From the NCBI GenBank assembly GCA_003996215.1, contig QJPP01004120.1, positions 101,058 through 165,057 of the forward strand: DNA of 64,000 nt, written 5' to 3'. The position numbers and the translations under genes were made by a program. The stretch comes from Jaltomata sinuosa. Its lineage: Eukaryota; Streptophyta; Magnoliopsida; Solanales; Solanaceae. The first letter of the stretch is position 1; every line of letters starts with the position of its first letter. Shown here piece by piece: positions 22,601-32,743 of the stretch. Below the pieces are notes generated by a model that made no database searches, was not told the DNA's origin, and saw only the letters and a program-made list of their open reading frames with translations.

Positions 22601-23246
22601 AGAATCCATCCCAAATTTTGATTCATATTTTGGTTTTTTGTTTAGAGAAGGCTTGCTATTGTTAAGAGATTGCAAGAGTTTGGTATTGATGTGCCACCTG
22701 ATTGTGCCTTTTGTGGACAACATCTGGAAATCTTTCCACGTCTGTTTTTTAAATGTTGTGTTACTAATGGAGTGTGGAGGTGTATGTGTGCTTGTCTGGG
22801 CTATAGAAGGCTAGGATTAGAGTGGAATGATGAAGTAAAATAGGCAACTAAGCTAGAAAAGAGCAAGGTTGGGCTAGCTGAGATAGCAACCTCCACTTTT
22901 GTTACGGTAATCAACATGATATGAAGGGTAAGAAATATGATCAGGTTCCAGCAAAAACCTTTTCTTGTTGAACGGATGATCAAAGAATTGATATTGCACC
23001 TGCACATTCTAGGGAGGAAACATGAAAAATGGCCTCTTACACTTCAAAGTCTCCCAGCTATGCGTTAGATATTGATGAGTAGAAGCAGCTTAGATCGTTT
23101 TATTTATAACTAGACTTCAGTTTTAGTTGTTTCCTAGAGTAGTGAAGCTAGATTGATGAGTTCTAGAGATAACAGTCTGTCCATAATTGCAAATGATGTA
23201 ATTGTAAATATTCTTGGTTATTAATGAAAGTTATATTGTTTACACC
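22601..23246 (+). pseudogene. LINE: C-terminal zf-RVT region and 3' UTR
   Basis: The reading includes DCAFCGQHLEIFPRLFF (22,699-22,750), the zf-RVT zinc-binding segment that follows RT in plant LINEs, and then GLEWNDEVKWATKLEKSK-like sequence, VINMIWRVRNMIRFQQKP and LILHLHILGRKHEKWPL. A short 3' UTR with TAATGAAAGTTATATTG leads to the A tail. Confidence 0.75.
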
Positions 23247-23256
23247 AAAAAAAAAA
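23247..23256 (+). other. LINE 3' A tail
   Basis: Ten A residues after TTTACACC mark the LINE 3' end. The following TCTAAATATA (23,257-23,266) matches TCTAAATAT at 18,544. Confidence 0.75.
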
Positions 23257-24419
23257 TCTAAATATAAATCATATCATTAATTAATCAATAACTAGTATAA
23301 TAATCTTTGACACAATTTAGCCAATCACTTTTCAATTACCGTTTCTGGAATAAGGATAAAGATATTTACCAAACAGACACTCACAAAAAGTTACTTCGAG
23401 ATCTCATACCATCTTGTCCGATTCATCCCATTAAATGTTCTTCATATTTCTAACGCATTATCGTTGTTATTTAACATTATCGCTGATTCTCTTTATCTGT
23501 CACCTTTGTTGTTGCCATGCAATACAAAGCCAAGGACAGTAACCTTCTTCTACTCCTCCACAAACGTTGCTCATCACCACTCCTTATACTTCTGCCACTG
23601 CTAACATAGTTCAAAGAGTGGTTTTTTTTAAGATAGTTGAATGCTTGTTACTAAAATCGGCAGTCGACCCTAGTTCTTAATTGAATTTATTTAGAATGAC
23701 AATTATGGCGCTACGATATGTTAGTTGCACAGACATACTCTCTATGAGTAATACGACTAATTTAAATGGCTTTTTGCCCTATCCACAAAATTTCACTATT
23801 TATTTTTTCAATTGGAATATATGAAAAGTTGAGAGAATTTGACCCACTGATTCATAAGATCGCAAAAAAGGGGACTAAGGGACAAATTGCTCATATTTAT
23901 GTGAAATTGAATAATTTAGTCCTTTGTTATATTAGGTCTAATTTGAGAAAGTCTTATTTTCAATCATAATTATTAGCGAAGCTCCAATCGAAAGTATAAC
24001 ATTTAATATTAGGTTATAGTCTAAAGTAAATAAGTAAATATGAATGTTCTATTTATAAAATATTTTGATATATAGAGTTAGGCATTTTCTGTTGAAGTTC
24101 TGTCTAATGATAAGGATATAAATAGACTCAAAGCATAGTAAAGGATAAAATTAAACAATCTCAATAATACAATGAAGATTTAGATATTTTTCAACAACTG
24201 ATGAATTTAATTATCATAAAGTTTCAACTGTAAATCTTTCTTCAACAAATAGGTGTTAGATGATTTGTATATGTCCACTTATAAGAAAGACTTGCATATT
24301 TGGAAGGCCTAGCCTCGTAAATTTTATGTGAGGTATATAATTAAAGATTTATATACATACACTAAATTTTGTAACTAGAAGTAGAATATATATATTTAAT
24401 TATAACTAAATATAACCAA
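23257..24419. other. AT-rich spacer, no gene seen
   Basis: No coding similarity recognised on either strand. Contains a 67-codon open stretch (23,766-23,969) and a 'gactaagggacaaattgctcat' segment, both without recognisable features. Confidence 0.55.
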
Positions 24420-24427
24420 TAGTTTGT

Positions 24428-24580
24428 TTGACCAAGTTTTCAAAATACTTCTTATAAAAAGTGCTTTGTGAAAAAATCTTTAGAAAAACAACAATTTGTC
24501 GTGGGCTAAAACATTTGAAAAGTATCTTTGTTAGTAATTTATGTTTGACTAATATTTTTAAAATACACAACAACATATTT
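24428..24580. repeat. Candidate MITE-like repeat (TTTGACCAAGTTTTC type)
   Basis: GTTTGACCAAGTTTTCAAAA at 24,426-24,445, followed by 'aaaaagtgctttgtg' and a second related copy GTTTGACTAATATTTTTAAAA near 24,543. The word pattern resembles small non-autonomous repeats common in Solanaceae (established only from memory). No clear terminal inverted repeat or target duplication was found. Confidence 0.35.
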
Positions 24581-24635
24581 TTCTCTTCTATCTATGTTTA
24601 GCAAGGAGAGCTAACATACACTAACCATAGGAAAA

Positions 24636-25440
24636 ATGGCTCAACAACAAAAGTCTAAGGCCCTTTCATCGAAGATAATGGAAATTCTTCTGATCCTCTT
24701 GCTAGCGGCATTCAATAGAAATTTCATTCACTGACATTTAGCAACTTCGTCTCAATTTTCAATCCATTGAAGAAGAAGTAGAGGTAGAACCGGACTATGA
24801 GGATCAAGACTTCATTTTTTGCAAGTACAGAATGACAAATAGAAGAAGGGATTGTATGCACCTAGGCGACTCCAATATTTAGAGATTGAACGTCCTTCCA
24901 CCCAACTATGGCAGATGATAAGATTTTCAAATTTAGCCTTCCTAGAAGCTAATGGGTACATTTCTCCTTTATTTTTCTTACTACACGTGATGGCAGAATT
25001 GCCGTTACAATAGTTGAGAAAAATATCAAAGAACAAGAGAAAATATATCAAAGAACAAGAGGATTATTGGAACTCAACTTTGATTTGATATGTCTTAGGT
25101 GACAATCTGTTTGAGAAATCCATGTTCGTTATGTCAATGTTGTGTGGAGATTAGTTCAATACCTAAAATACTTTATCTTGGTGAGGGATATTACATCTTT
25201 AAATTCAATGTAGTGAAAGATAGGGATCTTGTGATGCAGAGAGGACCATATACTTTTCACAATAAGCCATTCATTTTGAGAAATAGGAGATTGACTTCTA
25301 TTTTGATCCAGCATGTTCTAGTACAATTCATAGTGGGGCAAATTTCTAGGACTTTCTGTGAGGTATTGGTCTATTGTGGCCCTTAGTAAGGTGGCTAGTG
25401 TGATAGCAAAGCTCGTATACACAAGAAATAAGCTTTATGA
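24636..25440 (+). pseudogene. LINE ORF1 fragment (N-terminal part with DUF4283-like domain)
   Basis: An ATG at 24,636 begins MAQQQKSKALSSKIME, resembling LINE ORF1 starts. Frames then shift, but RLKIERPSTQLWQM-like sequence, FSNLAF and a DUF4283 core are readable: ILYLGEGYYIFKFNVVKDRD, LVMQRGPYTFHNKPFILR and after a shift VRYWSIVALSKVASVIAK. The longest open piece is 25,099-25,386. It overlaps the ORF1 part kept in the 18.95-23.25 kb LINE, so it is a second copy. No RT follows. It stops near 25,440, where the sequence becomes unrecognised. Confidence 0.7.
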
Positions 25441-25705
25441 ACAATGCAGGTCGGAAAGAAAGGCAATTAATCACATATGAAACTCATTAGAAAATATTAT
25501 AAAAGTAAACAAACTCATTAATGCATCAAAAGAAAACTCAACCTACATAGAAGAAAAATGTGGCATTTTTAATACTTTCAACAATATTTGTTCTTTTATA
25601 ACTGAAATGTACTCCCTCCGGGTTTTTTTACTTGTCACATTTTTCTTTACGAGTGTTTAGGGGGTGGGTTAGAGTAGGGGATAAAAGGAAAAGATATTAC
25701 TATAC
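25441..25705. other. Spacer with a lone CTCCCTCCG motif
   Basis: ACTCCCTCCGGGTTTTTTT at 25,611-25,629 resembles one terminus of a Stowaway/mariner-type MITE, and the usual TA precedes it. I see no matching inverted end within 600 bases. No gene. Confidence 0.45.
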
Positions 25706-26369
25706 TGTCACCACCCAAAGATTGGGGAAGTGATGACACCTGTCTCACGCCCGTGATAAGTAATCCAACCCAAACAAAGACCATAAACACAATTCAAATA
25801 CGCGAAAGAAACAAATTTAAACAAGATAAGTCTTAAATTAGTCTTTTTCATACAAATCCTTAAAAAAAGCAAAAATAACAACACAACTTCCCAAAATCTA
25901 GATGACACTACTACAAGCCTTTACAATATGGATACAACTCCAAACTCCATAACATCTAAAAGAAGGAAAACTAGAAAACATAAAGATAGAGAGATCCAGG
26001 AGGCTCTGAATCAGTCCAGTAGCTACCTTGGGACCTCAATAGGAGACTCAGATAGAAACAAATCAGTGGACAAAAGTACTCGGCTTTGAACCAACACAAA
26101 TTGTGCAGAAAATAGTGAGTACAAAATTCACATGTACTCAACAGTATCGTCGACTGACCCAAATCCTAAGTGATGGTGAGTGATTGTCCTAAACTTCTCC
26201 ATTCTTATACATAACACATAAAGTTCTCATTTCAAATAAGACATACTCGGACTAGTCGCTAATATCAACAACAATATAAAAGAAGTCAAGTCCAGATAGC
26301 TCAAGGCGTAGATAAGTCAAAATAACAATAAGTGAAGTCACTTAAACACCTCTCGCAACAACAGTAGTT
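25706..26369 (-). repeat. LTR fragment M, minus orientation
   Basis: Begins TGTCACCACCCAAAGATTGG, the complement of a ...GGGTGGTGACA LTR end. Its layout resembles gypsy LTR 3' halves: a cysteine-free spacer, then 'gtgagtacaaaattcacatgtactcaacag' near 26,115. The far end is lost where copia sequence begins at about 26,370. Family not identified. Confidence 0.6.
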
Positions 26370-27170
26370 GTTGGATTAATAACCACGATCGTATACGCTT
26401 CTAATGCCAAACGAGTTTGGGACGATTTCAAGGAAAGATTTGACAAGTCTAATCTCACTAGAGTATATCAACTCTAGGCAGAAGTTGCAACTCTGAAATA
26501 AGGTACAGATACTGTGACTGTTTACTACTCTAAGCTGAGAAATCTTTGGGATGAAATTGATGCGTTAGGGCTAGCTCCATTATGTAACTATGACGAGGCC
26601 AAGCCTTACATTGAACACCTTGGACAGCAAAAGTTACTGATGTTTTTGATGGACTAAAATGTGTCCTATAGTAATGTGAGGAGTGAAATTCTCCTTAAGA
26701 CCATTGTTCCTAGCATCAATCAGGCATATGCCACGGTAGTTCAAGAGGAAAGCCAAAGGCTACTAGGTGTGATGGATGTCAATCGGGAACCTCTTACAAT
26801 GTTGGCTAGTGAGCAATTACAATGGAAAGAAGTTGCAAGGTTTAGCCTGTGAGCACTATGGACATAGGAATAAATTGACTGAAAACTGCTACAAGATAAT
26901 TATTTATCCTGCAGATTTTGAAAGCAAGAAGAAATCCACTGCAACTTCTCACACTAGTTCAGATTGGCACATATCCACTGGATCCAATCAGGTTGATACA
27001 AGTAATTTGAGGAATGGATCATACAACTCCAGGTCATATTCTAATAATGCATCTGCTAAAGGGCAAGGACTTGAACTTACACTCACTGAGGAAGAATACA
27101 ATTATGTGAAAAATCTTAAACAGAACTCTGATTCCAGTGAATGCAGGGCAAATCTGGAAGGTAATGTATC
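26370..27170 (+). pseudogene. gag: Ty1/copia element N: gag (5'-truncated) with zinc knuckle
   Basis: Plus strand. The reading starts abruptly at IVYASNAKRVWDDFKERFDK, the middle of the copia gag domain, and continues through VYYSKLRNLWDEIDALGLAP and YSNVRSEILLKTIVPSINQA. The knuckle is at 26,845-26,893: CEHYGHRNKLTENCYKI, with Tyr in place of the second Cys. About the first 120 residues of a usual copia gag are absent, as are the 5' LTR and primer site, replaced by LTR fragment M. Stops occur in the first part. Confidence 0.82.
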
Positions 27171-27600
27171 TTTTACATCTAATCATAGTGATCATGAGTG
27201 GATTATTGATTCAGGTGTCACACATCATATTACTTCTTGAAAGGAGTTGTTAGATGATGTAAATGACCTAAGTGATCAGAATACTGGTACTATTTAATTA
27301 CCTATAGGAAACAAGACTCATATAACATGCATAGGAAACACTGTCATTTTGGGAGGACACACCTTGAAGAATGTTATGAATGTACCTGATTTCAAGTTTA
27401 ACTTGTTATCAGTTGCTCAACTTACTAAGGATTTATTATGTAGTGTCAGTTTTTTTCTTATTTTTTGTGTGTTGCAGGCACTTTACAGTAGCAAGGTAAT
27501 TGAAATTGGTAGAGTAACTGAAGGTTTATACTTACTAAAAGATCAAATAAAAGCAGTGGTAGGTATAACAATAAAGGATGGCAACCTGACTGCATTATAA
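27171..27600 (+). pseudogene. Copia N: protease region
   Basis: The plus-strand reading HEWIIDSGVTHHITS (27,195-27,237) is the copia protease active site, with D-S-G present. After a stop it resumes in LPIGNKTHITCIGNTVILGG, KNVMNVPDFKFNLLSVAQLT and LYSSKVIEIGRVTEGLYLL, which is the end of protease and the gag-pre-integrase lead. The catalytic D-S-G is intact, but stops at about 27,238 and 27,297 disrupt the frame. Confidence 0.85.
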
Positions 27601-28616
27601 AACTTGAGACTTGGTCACCCCTCCTTGAAGGTTATGCATCACATCTTATCTCTTAGTGTTAACCTGACAGACAAGTCATGCTTCCTTATATGTCCTGAAC
27701 CCAAGCAAAGTAGGCTGGTATTTCCTAATAGCTTGTATAAGTCTAGTCAGATTTTTCAACTCATACATGTAGATGTTTGAGGTCCATATAAAACCCCTAC
27801 TTATGACAGGAAACAATACTTTGTCACAGTAGTAGATGACCATAGTAGATTCACTTGGTTGTGTGTGATACAATCTAAGGCTGAGGTTCACTTTGTATTG
27901 AAAGATTTTTTGATAATGGTCAATACACAATTTACTGCTAAAGTGAAAGTGTTAAGATTTGATAATGGTACAAAATTTATTATTTCAAAGTATCAAGAGT
28001 TATTTGCTTCCCTAGGCATTATACACCAAACTTTATGTGCTTACATACCTCAATAAAATGGTATAGTAGAAAAAAGCATAGACAAATATTAGACATTTCT
28101 AGGGCCTTATAATTTTAGGGTTCCATCCCCATTTCCTATTGGGGGCATTGTATAAAAACGGAAGCTTACTGATCAATAAGCTTCCTACATCAGTCTTAAA
28201 TGGCAGGTCACCTAATGAATTATTGTATGGTGTTGAGCCTCATCTAGAGCATCTTAAAGCTTTTGGATGCCTGTGCTTTGCTTCTGTTCTACCCAAATTA
28301 GAAAGTTTTCCCTAGATCAAGAAGAGTTGTGTTCATGGGGTATGCTGAAACACAAAAGGGGTACAGGTTGCTGGACTTGGAGTCTCATTCCTTCTTTGCC
28401 AATAGAGATGTAGCATTCCTGGAACATGAGTTTTCACTCAAGTATGACGTAGATTCCCATGCTACTGAGGATATTTTTTCACCCCCTCCTATTAAAACTA
28501 TAGTTGTGGATTCTACTCCATTCTTTCCTCCTCAGGGCTCTACTGATGTTAGGGAAGCAGTGTTGCCTGACCCTGTATATCCAGAATTTCAGACCCTTAT
28601 TGATAGAAATGGTTAA
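27601..28616 (+). pseudogene. pol: Copia N: integrase, truncated before RT
   Basis: Plus strand: LRLGHPSLKVMHHILS (pre-integrase HHCC start), YFVTVVDDHSRFTWLCVIQS with the first catalytic Asp, VKVLRFDNGTKFIISKYQEL with the second, then GIIHQTLCAYIPQ and NGIVEK with the third acidic residue. Later blocks are LLYGVEPHLEHLKAFGCLCF and, from 28,329, MFMGYAETQKGYRLLDLESH then FANRDVAFLEHEF. It ends at LIDRNG and a stop. The RT and RNase H that should follow are absent from this strand here. Confidence 0.85.
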
Positions 28617-30332
28617 CCATCCGAACTCAGGTTAATTAATTAGGCTAAGTGTAAGAAAAAAAATGGGTGAAATGCTATGTGTTAAGCAACTTCAATACCG
28701 AAGCTTGAAAAACATTTCATAAAAGATCCTCCTCGTTAAAAAAAAAGGTGAACTAAAATAGTTTTAAAAACTTGTTGATTCTTGATTTAAAAAAGGGAGT
28801 AACTTAAGTTCATGACCTGAAGGCCTATTTGAATTTAGGAAAAAGATGGAACTTTTACCTAAGTTAAAAACAATTGTAGTAAAAGAAAATCTTCCAATAT
28901 ATTTAATTGCTTTCAAAAACCTCTTTAATCATAAAAAAAATGCTGAAATTGTAGCTAAAACAAAAGCTTACTGATTTATGGAATGGAGAGGTCTTAAGTT
29001 CCATAAATATATACTAGAACTATATCATGTTTGAGAAACCTAAGCTACCCGAGGGAATTATCTAGCATACTCAAACTTAAAATGTCATACACACCAAGTA
29101 ATACATGTAAGTAACAAGCAATACATGTAAGCCAAAAATAGATAAAGAAAGGAAAGGAAAAAGAGAGGGACACAAAGCTAATTAAGAAGATAGAGGAGGG
29201 AATATTTGTCACTTCCTCCCCGTCCTCCATTTGCGATTTCTGTTCGGGTGGATTTCCCTAGGGAGCGAGAGATACAAAAGAATCTGTATGTACGTTTCAA
29301 GTCTTGTGGTGACATCGAGTCTTAAAGTGGAACTCTTCGGCTCCCAGTAGTGTACTTGTGTGGAGCAGCGAACTGGGAAATCTCAGCTAAAGATGAAAGT
29401 GCCGTGTGTGATAAGATTCTCGTGATACTTCTTGTGAGTGTTCCAGCCTTTTCTGTTTGGAGGGATAAGCTCATATTTATAGGAGAATAATGGCTAGGGT
29501 TTGCGGATTTGAAATTCAAATTTCAAAAAAAATAGGAGGAGTCACGGGCTGGAGTTCCTAATGGACAAGACAATGGAAGCTATAAGGCTCAGCTTTGTTG
29601 ATGTTGGCCGTTCTTTTCACCAAAATGGTGAACCAAATCTTCTACCATGAAATACAAAGGAAAAGGTGAGAGAAAGGGGGAAAATTTTGGTCAAATCTCA
29701 CGTGACGGAGATGGGTAAAGCAACCTAGGATTTGTCACTTGTTGACTAGACTTAAATGAGGGGTATTTTGGTATTTTAGCTACTTGAGAACGATCTAGAA
29801 TGCATATACATGGGTTGTTATATTTTGGGCTTATTTGGGCCATTATTTAGCCTATTTTTGGTAGATTTTATGATGGGTATTGCTTGGTATTGGGCTCGTT
29901 GGTGGGCTGAAAATGGATATATTTTCATGGCCCTTCTCCTCTTTTAAATTAATTTTTTTGAGCTTCTAATTTAATAACTAGTGTAATATATATAGTGCGG
30001 TAAAAAACTATAATTATGTAGTAAGGTACTTACAACTAATTTAGTAAATATGAAACTTGAAATAAAGTAACGACGATCGATTTAAAGAAAACAATAATAT
30101 GGTAATAGTAGTAATTTTTAAAAATGGTAAAAATGATAGCAAATTGATAGTAATAAATAAAATAAATAATAAGATTTAAAGTAGTAAAAATAATAGTATC
30201 TAATAAGTAATAATGGTAACAATAGTAATAAACAAAAAAAAAAGTGAAATATACATAATTAATTTATTAAAAATTTAGAAGCCAAAGAAAATAAATTAGA
30301 AAAAAAGGAAAGGACAAAATTGGGTGTCAACA
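28611..30332 (-). repeat. LTR L, minus orientation, TGTTGACACCC family
   Basis: The right end is the complement of TGTTGACACCCAATTTTGTC, a start typical of a large group of plant gypsy LTRs (Tat/Ogre-like by memory). A TATAAATA box lies at 29,474-29,481 on the minus strand, preceded by a long AT-rich U3 with AATAAT-type simple sequence (29,960-30,300). Sequence left of about 29,440 would be R-U5. The left end is uncertain: 28,611 (TGGTTAACC) is my best guess. No matching 5-bp duplication was found, so it may be truncated or recombined. Confidence 0.6.
29474..29481 (-). promoter_or_regulatory. TATA box of LTR L
   Basis: The minus strand reads CTCCTATAAATATGAGC. The position inside an LTR and the perfect TATAAATA make it a likely retrotransposon promoter driving transcription leftward. 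Confidence 0.65.
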
Positions 30333-30808
30333 ACTGTTGCAACCTTTTTCACTTTTGTGAAGAGTTGACCGCATTCTCAAAGTAGGACCACCTGGTCCTT
30401 CACGATCTTTGGCCCCTGGTCTTGTTCACAAAGAAGGAATCAGTTGGGACAGACTTAAATTTCTAGATTTTGAACTTATGCTCATTTTCAATTTTTGGGT
30501 GTTTTAGAACTCGGATTAAGAAAATTTTGAAGGGTTTTTGAATATTCTTTGTGAGGGTAAGTTAATAACCTTCATTTTGGTAATTTCCAATGATTCCTCA
30601 TTAATTTCATCGATTAATCACATATCAAAAATTGATTTTGGGACTTTTTCCCCAAAAATTAAGAGAGTGTAACATGGTGATTTGAGGTCCAATTACAACT
30701 CTGATTTTTATGACATTTACTAATTTAGTTTCTTATCTTATAAGTAAAGTGATTTCAAGAGAATTTTCTAGTTTCATCACTAGATTACGAGGGTTGACTT
30801 TTTAGTCC
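30333..30808 (+). repeat. LTR fragment J1
   Basis: Shares a long colinear match with 36,700-37,300 (J2), and its first 180 bp with 38,523-38,705 (J3). Shared landmarks are CACTTTTGTGAAGAGTTGACC, 'cacgatctttggcccctgg', 'aacttatgctcattttcaa' and a GAGGGTAAGTTAAT donor-like site near 30,555. The orientation is taken as plus from the donor-like site. The fragment ends at the copia RT scrap. Confidence 0.65.
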
Positions 30809-31034
30809 AAACTTTCTTTTCTAAGCCTTTAAGAACGAAACCTAAAAGCTGTTCCATATAGATATCCTCGTTTAGTTCTCCATTGAGAAAATTGTTCTTC
30901 ACATTCATTTGGTATAATTCTAGATCCAAACGTGCAACAATAGCCAAAAGTAACCAAATAGAAATAAACTTCACAACTCATAAAAATGTTTTCTCATAAT
31001 CTATTCCAGCTTCTTGAGTAAAACCTTTTGCCGC
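30809..31034 (-). pseudogene. pol: Copia reverse transcriptase fragment
   Basis: The minus-strand reading AAKGFTQEAGIDYEKTF (31,034-30,984) then ISIWLLLAIVARLDLELYQ, MNVKNNFLNGELNEDIYMEQ and GFVLKGLEKKVW is the first third of a Ty1/copia RT. Usual residues are ARLVAKGF, MDVKTAFLNG and YMEQPxGF. It is cut on the upstream side at 31,034 by the TGTAACAACC start of LTR G, and on the downstream side by J1. The YVDD box is not included. Opposite in strand to copia N, so probably a separate copy or an inverted part. Confidence 0.8.
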
Positions 31035-32743
31035 TGTAACAACCCTCATAGTAATTTCTAACTTTTGATACATTTTAACTATTTTAACCCTCTCCATAGT
31101 TGTGTTATAGTATTTGTGACTTGCAGGAGTGGGTGACACGGTTCTTGAGGTGTTTGGTTGGGTTCTATGCAAGTTTCTTTTTTCATTTTAGAAGATTTTG
31201 GAGTTGGTATGATTGACTTTGGTCAATATTTAGTGATTTAGAGGTCATATGAGAATTCCTTCAATTTTGTTAGCTCTAAAATGTCATTTTGAGTTAGTAG
31301 TAGCTTTGATTCAGGTTCTGAGGCGTTCAGATGAATTTTTAGTAGTTGGTGTGACGTAGGAATTTATGGTCTAGTGTTAACTTTGGTTAATATTCATTTT
31401 TCACGAACTCTTTTGGTAAATCAAATGGTTCATTGATTCCGAAATATCTATTTTAGTTTAGTAGCATATTTGGTTTGTGTCTTTAGGGTTTCAGATGAGT
31501 TTTGGGTGTTAAAAATAAGTTTTGGAAATAACTGAATTTTCTGGTGTCTGTTGCCAGTGTGATCACGCACTTGGAGCGCGATAGTGATAATGTGATGGCA
31601 CTGGTTCTGCATGATAGCATCATAGGCTCGCACACATATGGAGTGCGATAACACTAGTGTAATGGCGCTGGTGGAGAGTGATAGTGCTAGGCGTGCTATA
31701 GTAGTTTTTAAACCAGACTTTTCTTTCTCATTTTGTCACTTCTTCCCACAATTGTAGGACCTCTAGAGCTCCATTTTTGGTGAATGATGGTGATTTTTGT
31801 TCGTCTTGGAGAGGGGTAAGTTCCCAAACCTTAGATTTATGTTTTTTCTGCTACTTTACCTCAGATTTTGGGCTAATTCAAGATTATGGGCTAGAAATTG
31901 AGGTTCAAATATTACTCCATGTCAAACTAAACTTCATATTCAAGTTCCTTAACCTATTATATACTATTTTTACACATTCCCCTTCAAGGCTATATAGATA
32001 TATATAGTTGCTTTCGAGGCTATAGATATACAGTTGACTCCAGGGCTAAACAAAAATTCAGTTTCCTTTAGGGCTATATGCTATGCCTTAAGTGTTTGAT
32101 ATAAAGTGCCTCAGGGTCTAGATATGTTGCCTATGGGCCTAGATCACTCATATAGGAGCCTTGTGTTCTCAAATATAGATAACAGAGCTTTGTGTGCTCA
32201 GATACATATATGACGAGCCTTGTCTGCTTGACTATTCAGAGCCACCAGGATAGATGGATATACATAACCTATGGCCTAGCTAACTACATCGAGCATATGG
32301 GCCAAAAAGTTATATAGATGGACACAGGGCCAGGTAGATACCAATAGGGGTATGTAGATTAATTTTTCACCTGACGGGCTTATGAAGCCCAGGTAGGTTA
32401 TATTGATTATTGTTTGTACCTGTCAAGCATTTGGGAGGCTAGTCAGGTTGTTGTTTGATTATTGTTTTATGATTTGTTCCTGGAATCGCAAGGCTGTATT
32501 ATGATTATTCTTGACTTTTCTTCTCGAGTACGTTTGATATTTGATGATATTAAATGAGCTCAGTTTAGTTAAGTTGATTGTTGATTTATTTATGGTTTTA
32601 AGGGTTAAGCCATGAACAAGTAAGTACGTTCTAGATACCTCTGACTCTCTATTCAAGTATTTACAATACTTTATAATATTAGTTAAGCTACATATAGATT
32701 TAGGACTCGATAAGTACATTCAGATTATCTTTGGCCCATTATC
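31035..32743 (+). repeat. LTR G, plus orientation, 5' part
   Basis: Starts TGTAACAACCCTCATAG inside the copia RT coding sequence. It has an LTR-type layout: repeated words GTGCGATAACAC / GCGCGATAGTG / ATGGCGCTGG in the U3 (31,555-31,690), GGGGTAAGTTCCC donor-like at 31,815, then a series of 'gggctatat' and 'gagccttgt' phrases. LTR H is joined at 32,744. The same G|H join occurs at 40,583/40,584, so the junction is shared by two loci. Confidence 0.7.

Noticed and set aside
25611..25629. Stowaway-type MITE from CTCCCTCCG
   Set aside because: Only one terminus is visible; no inverted partner or TA-bounded end was found nearby.
28611..28616. Exact left end of LTR L
   Set aside because: TG at 28,611 is plausible, but no target duplication matches the right side, so I give it only as an approximate border.
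29045..29519. Host gene 5' region near 29.0-29.5 kb
   Set aside because: The TATA box and neighbouring sequence fit the LTR that starts with TGTTGACACCC; no exon-like coding sequence was found.
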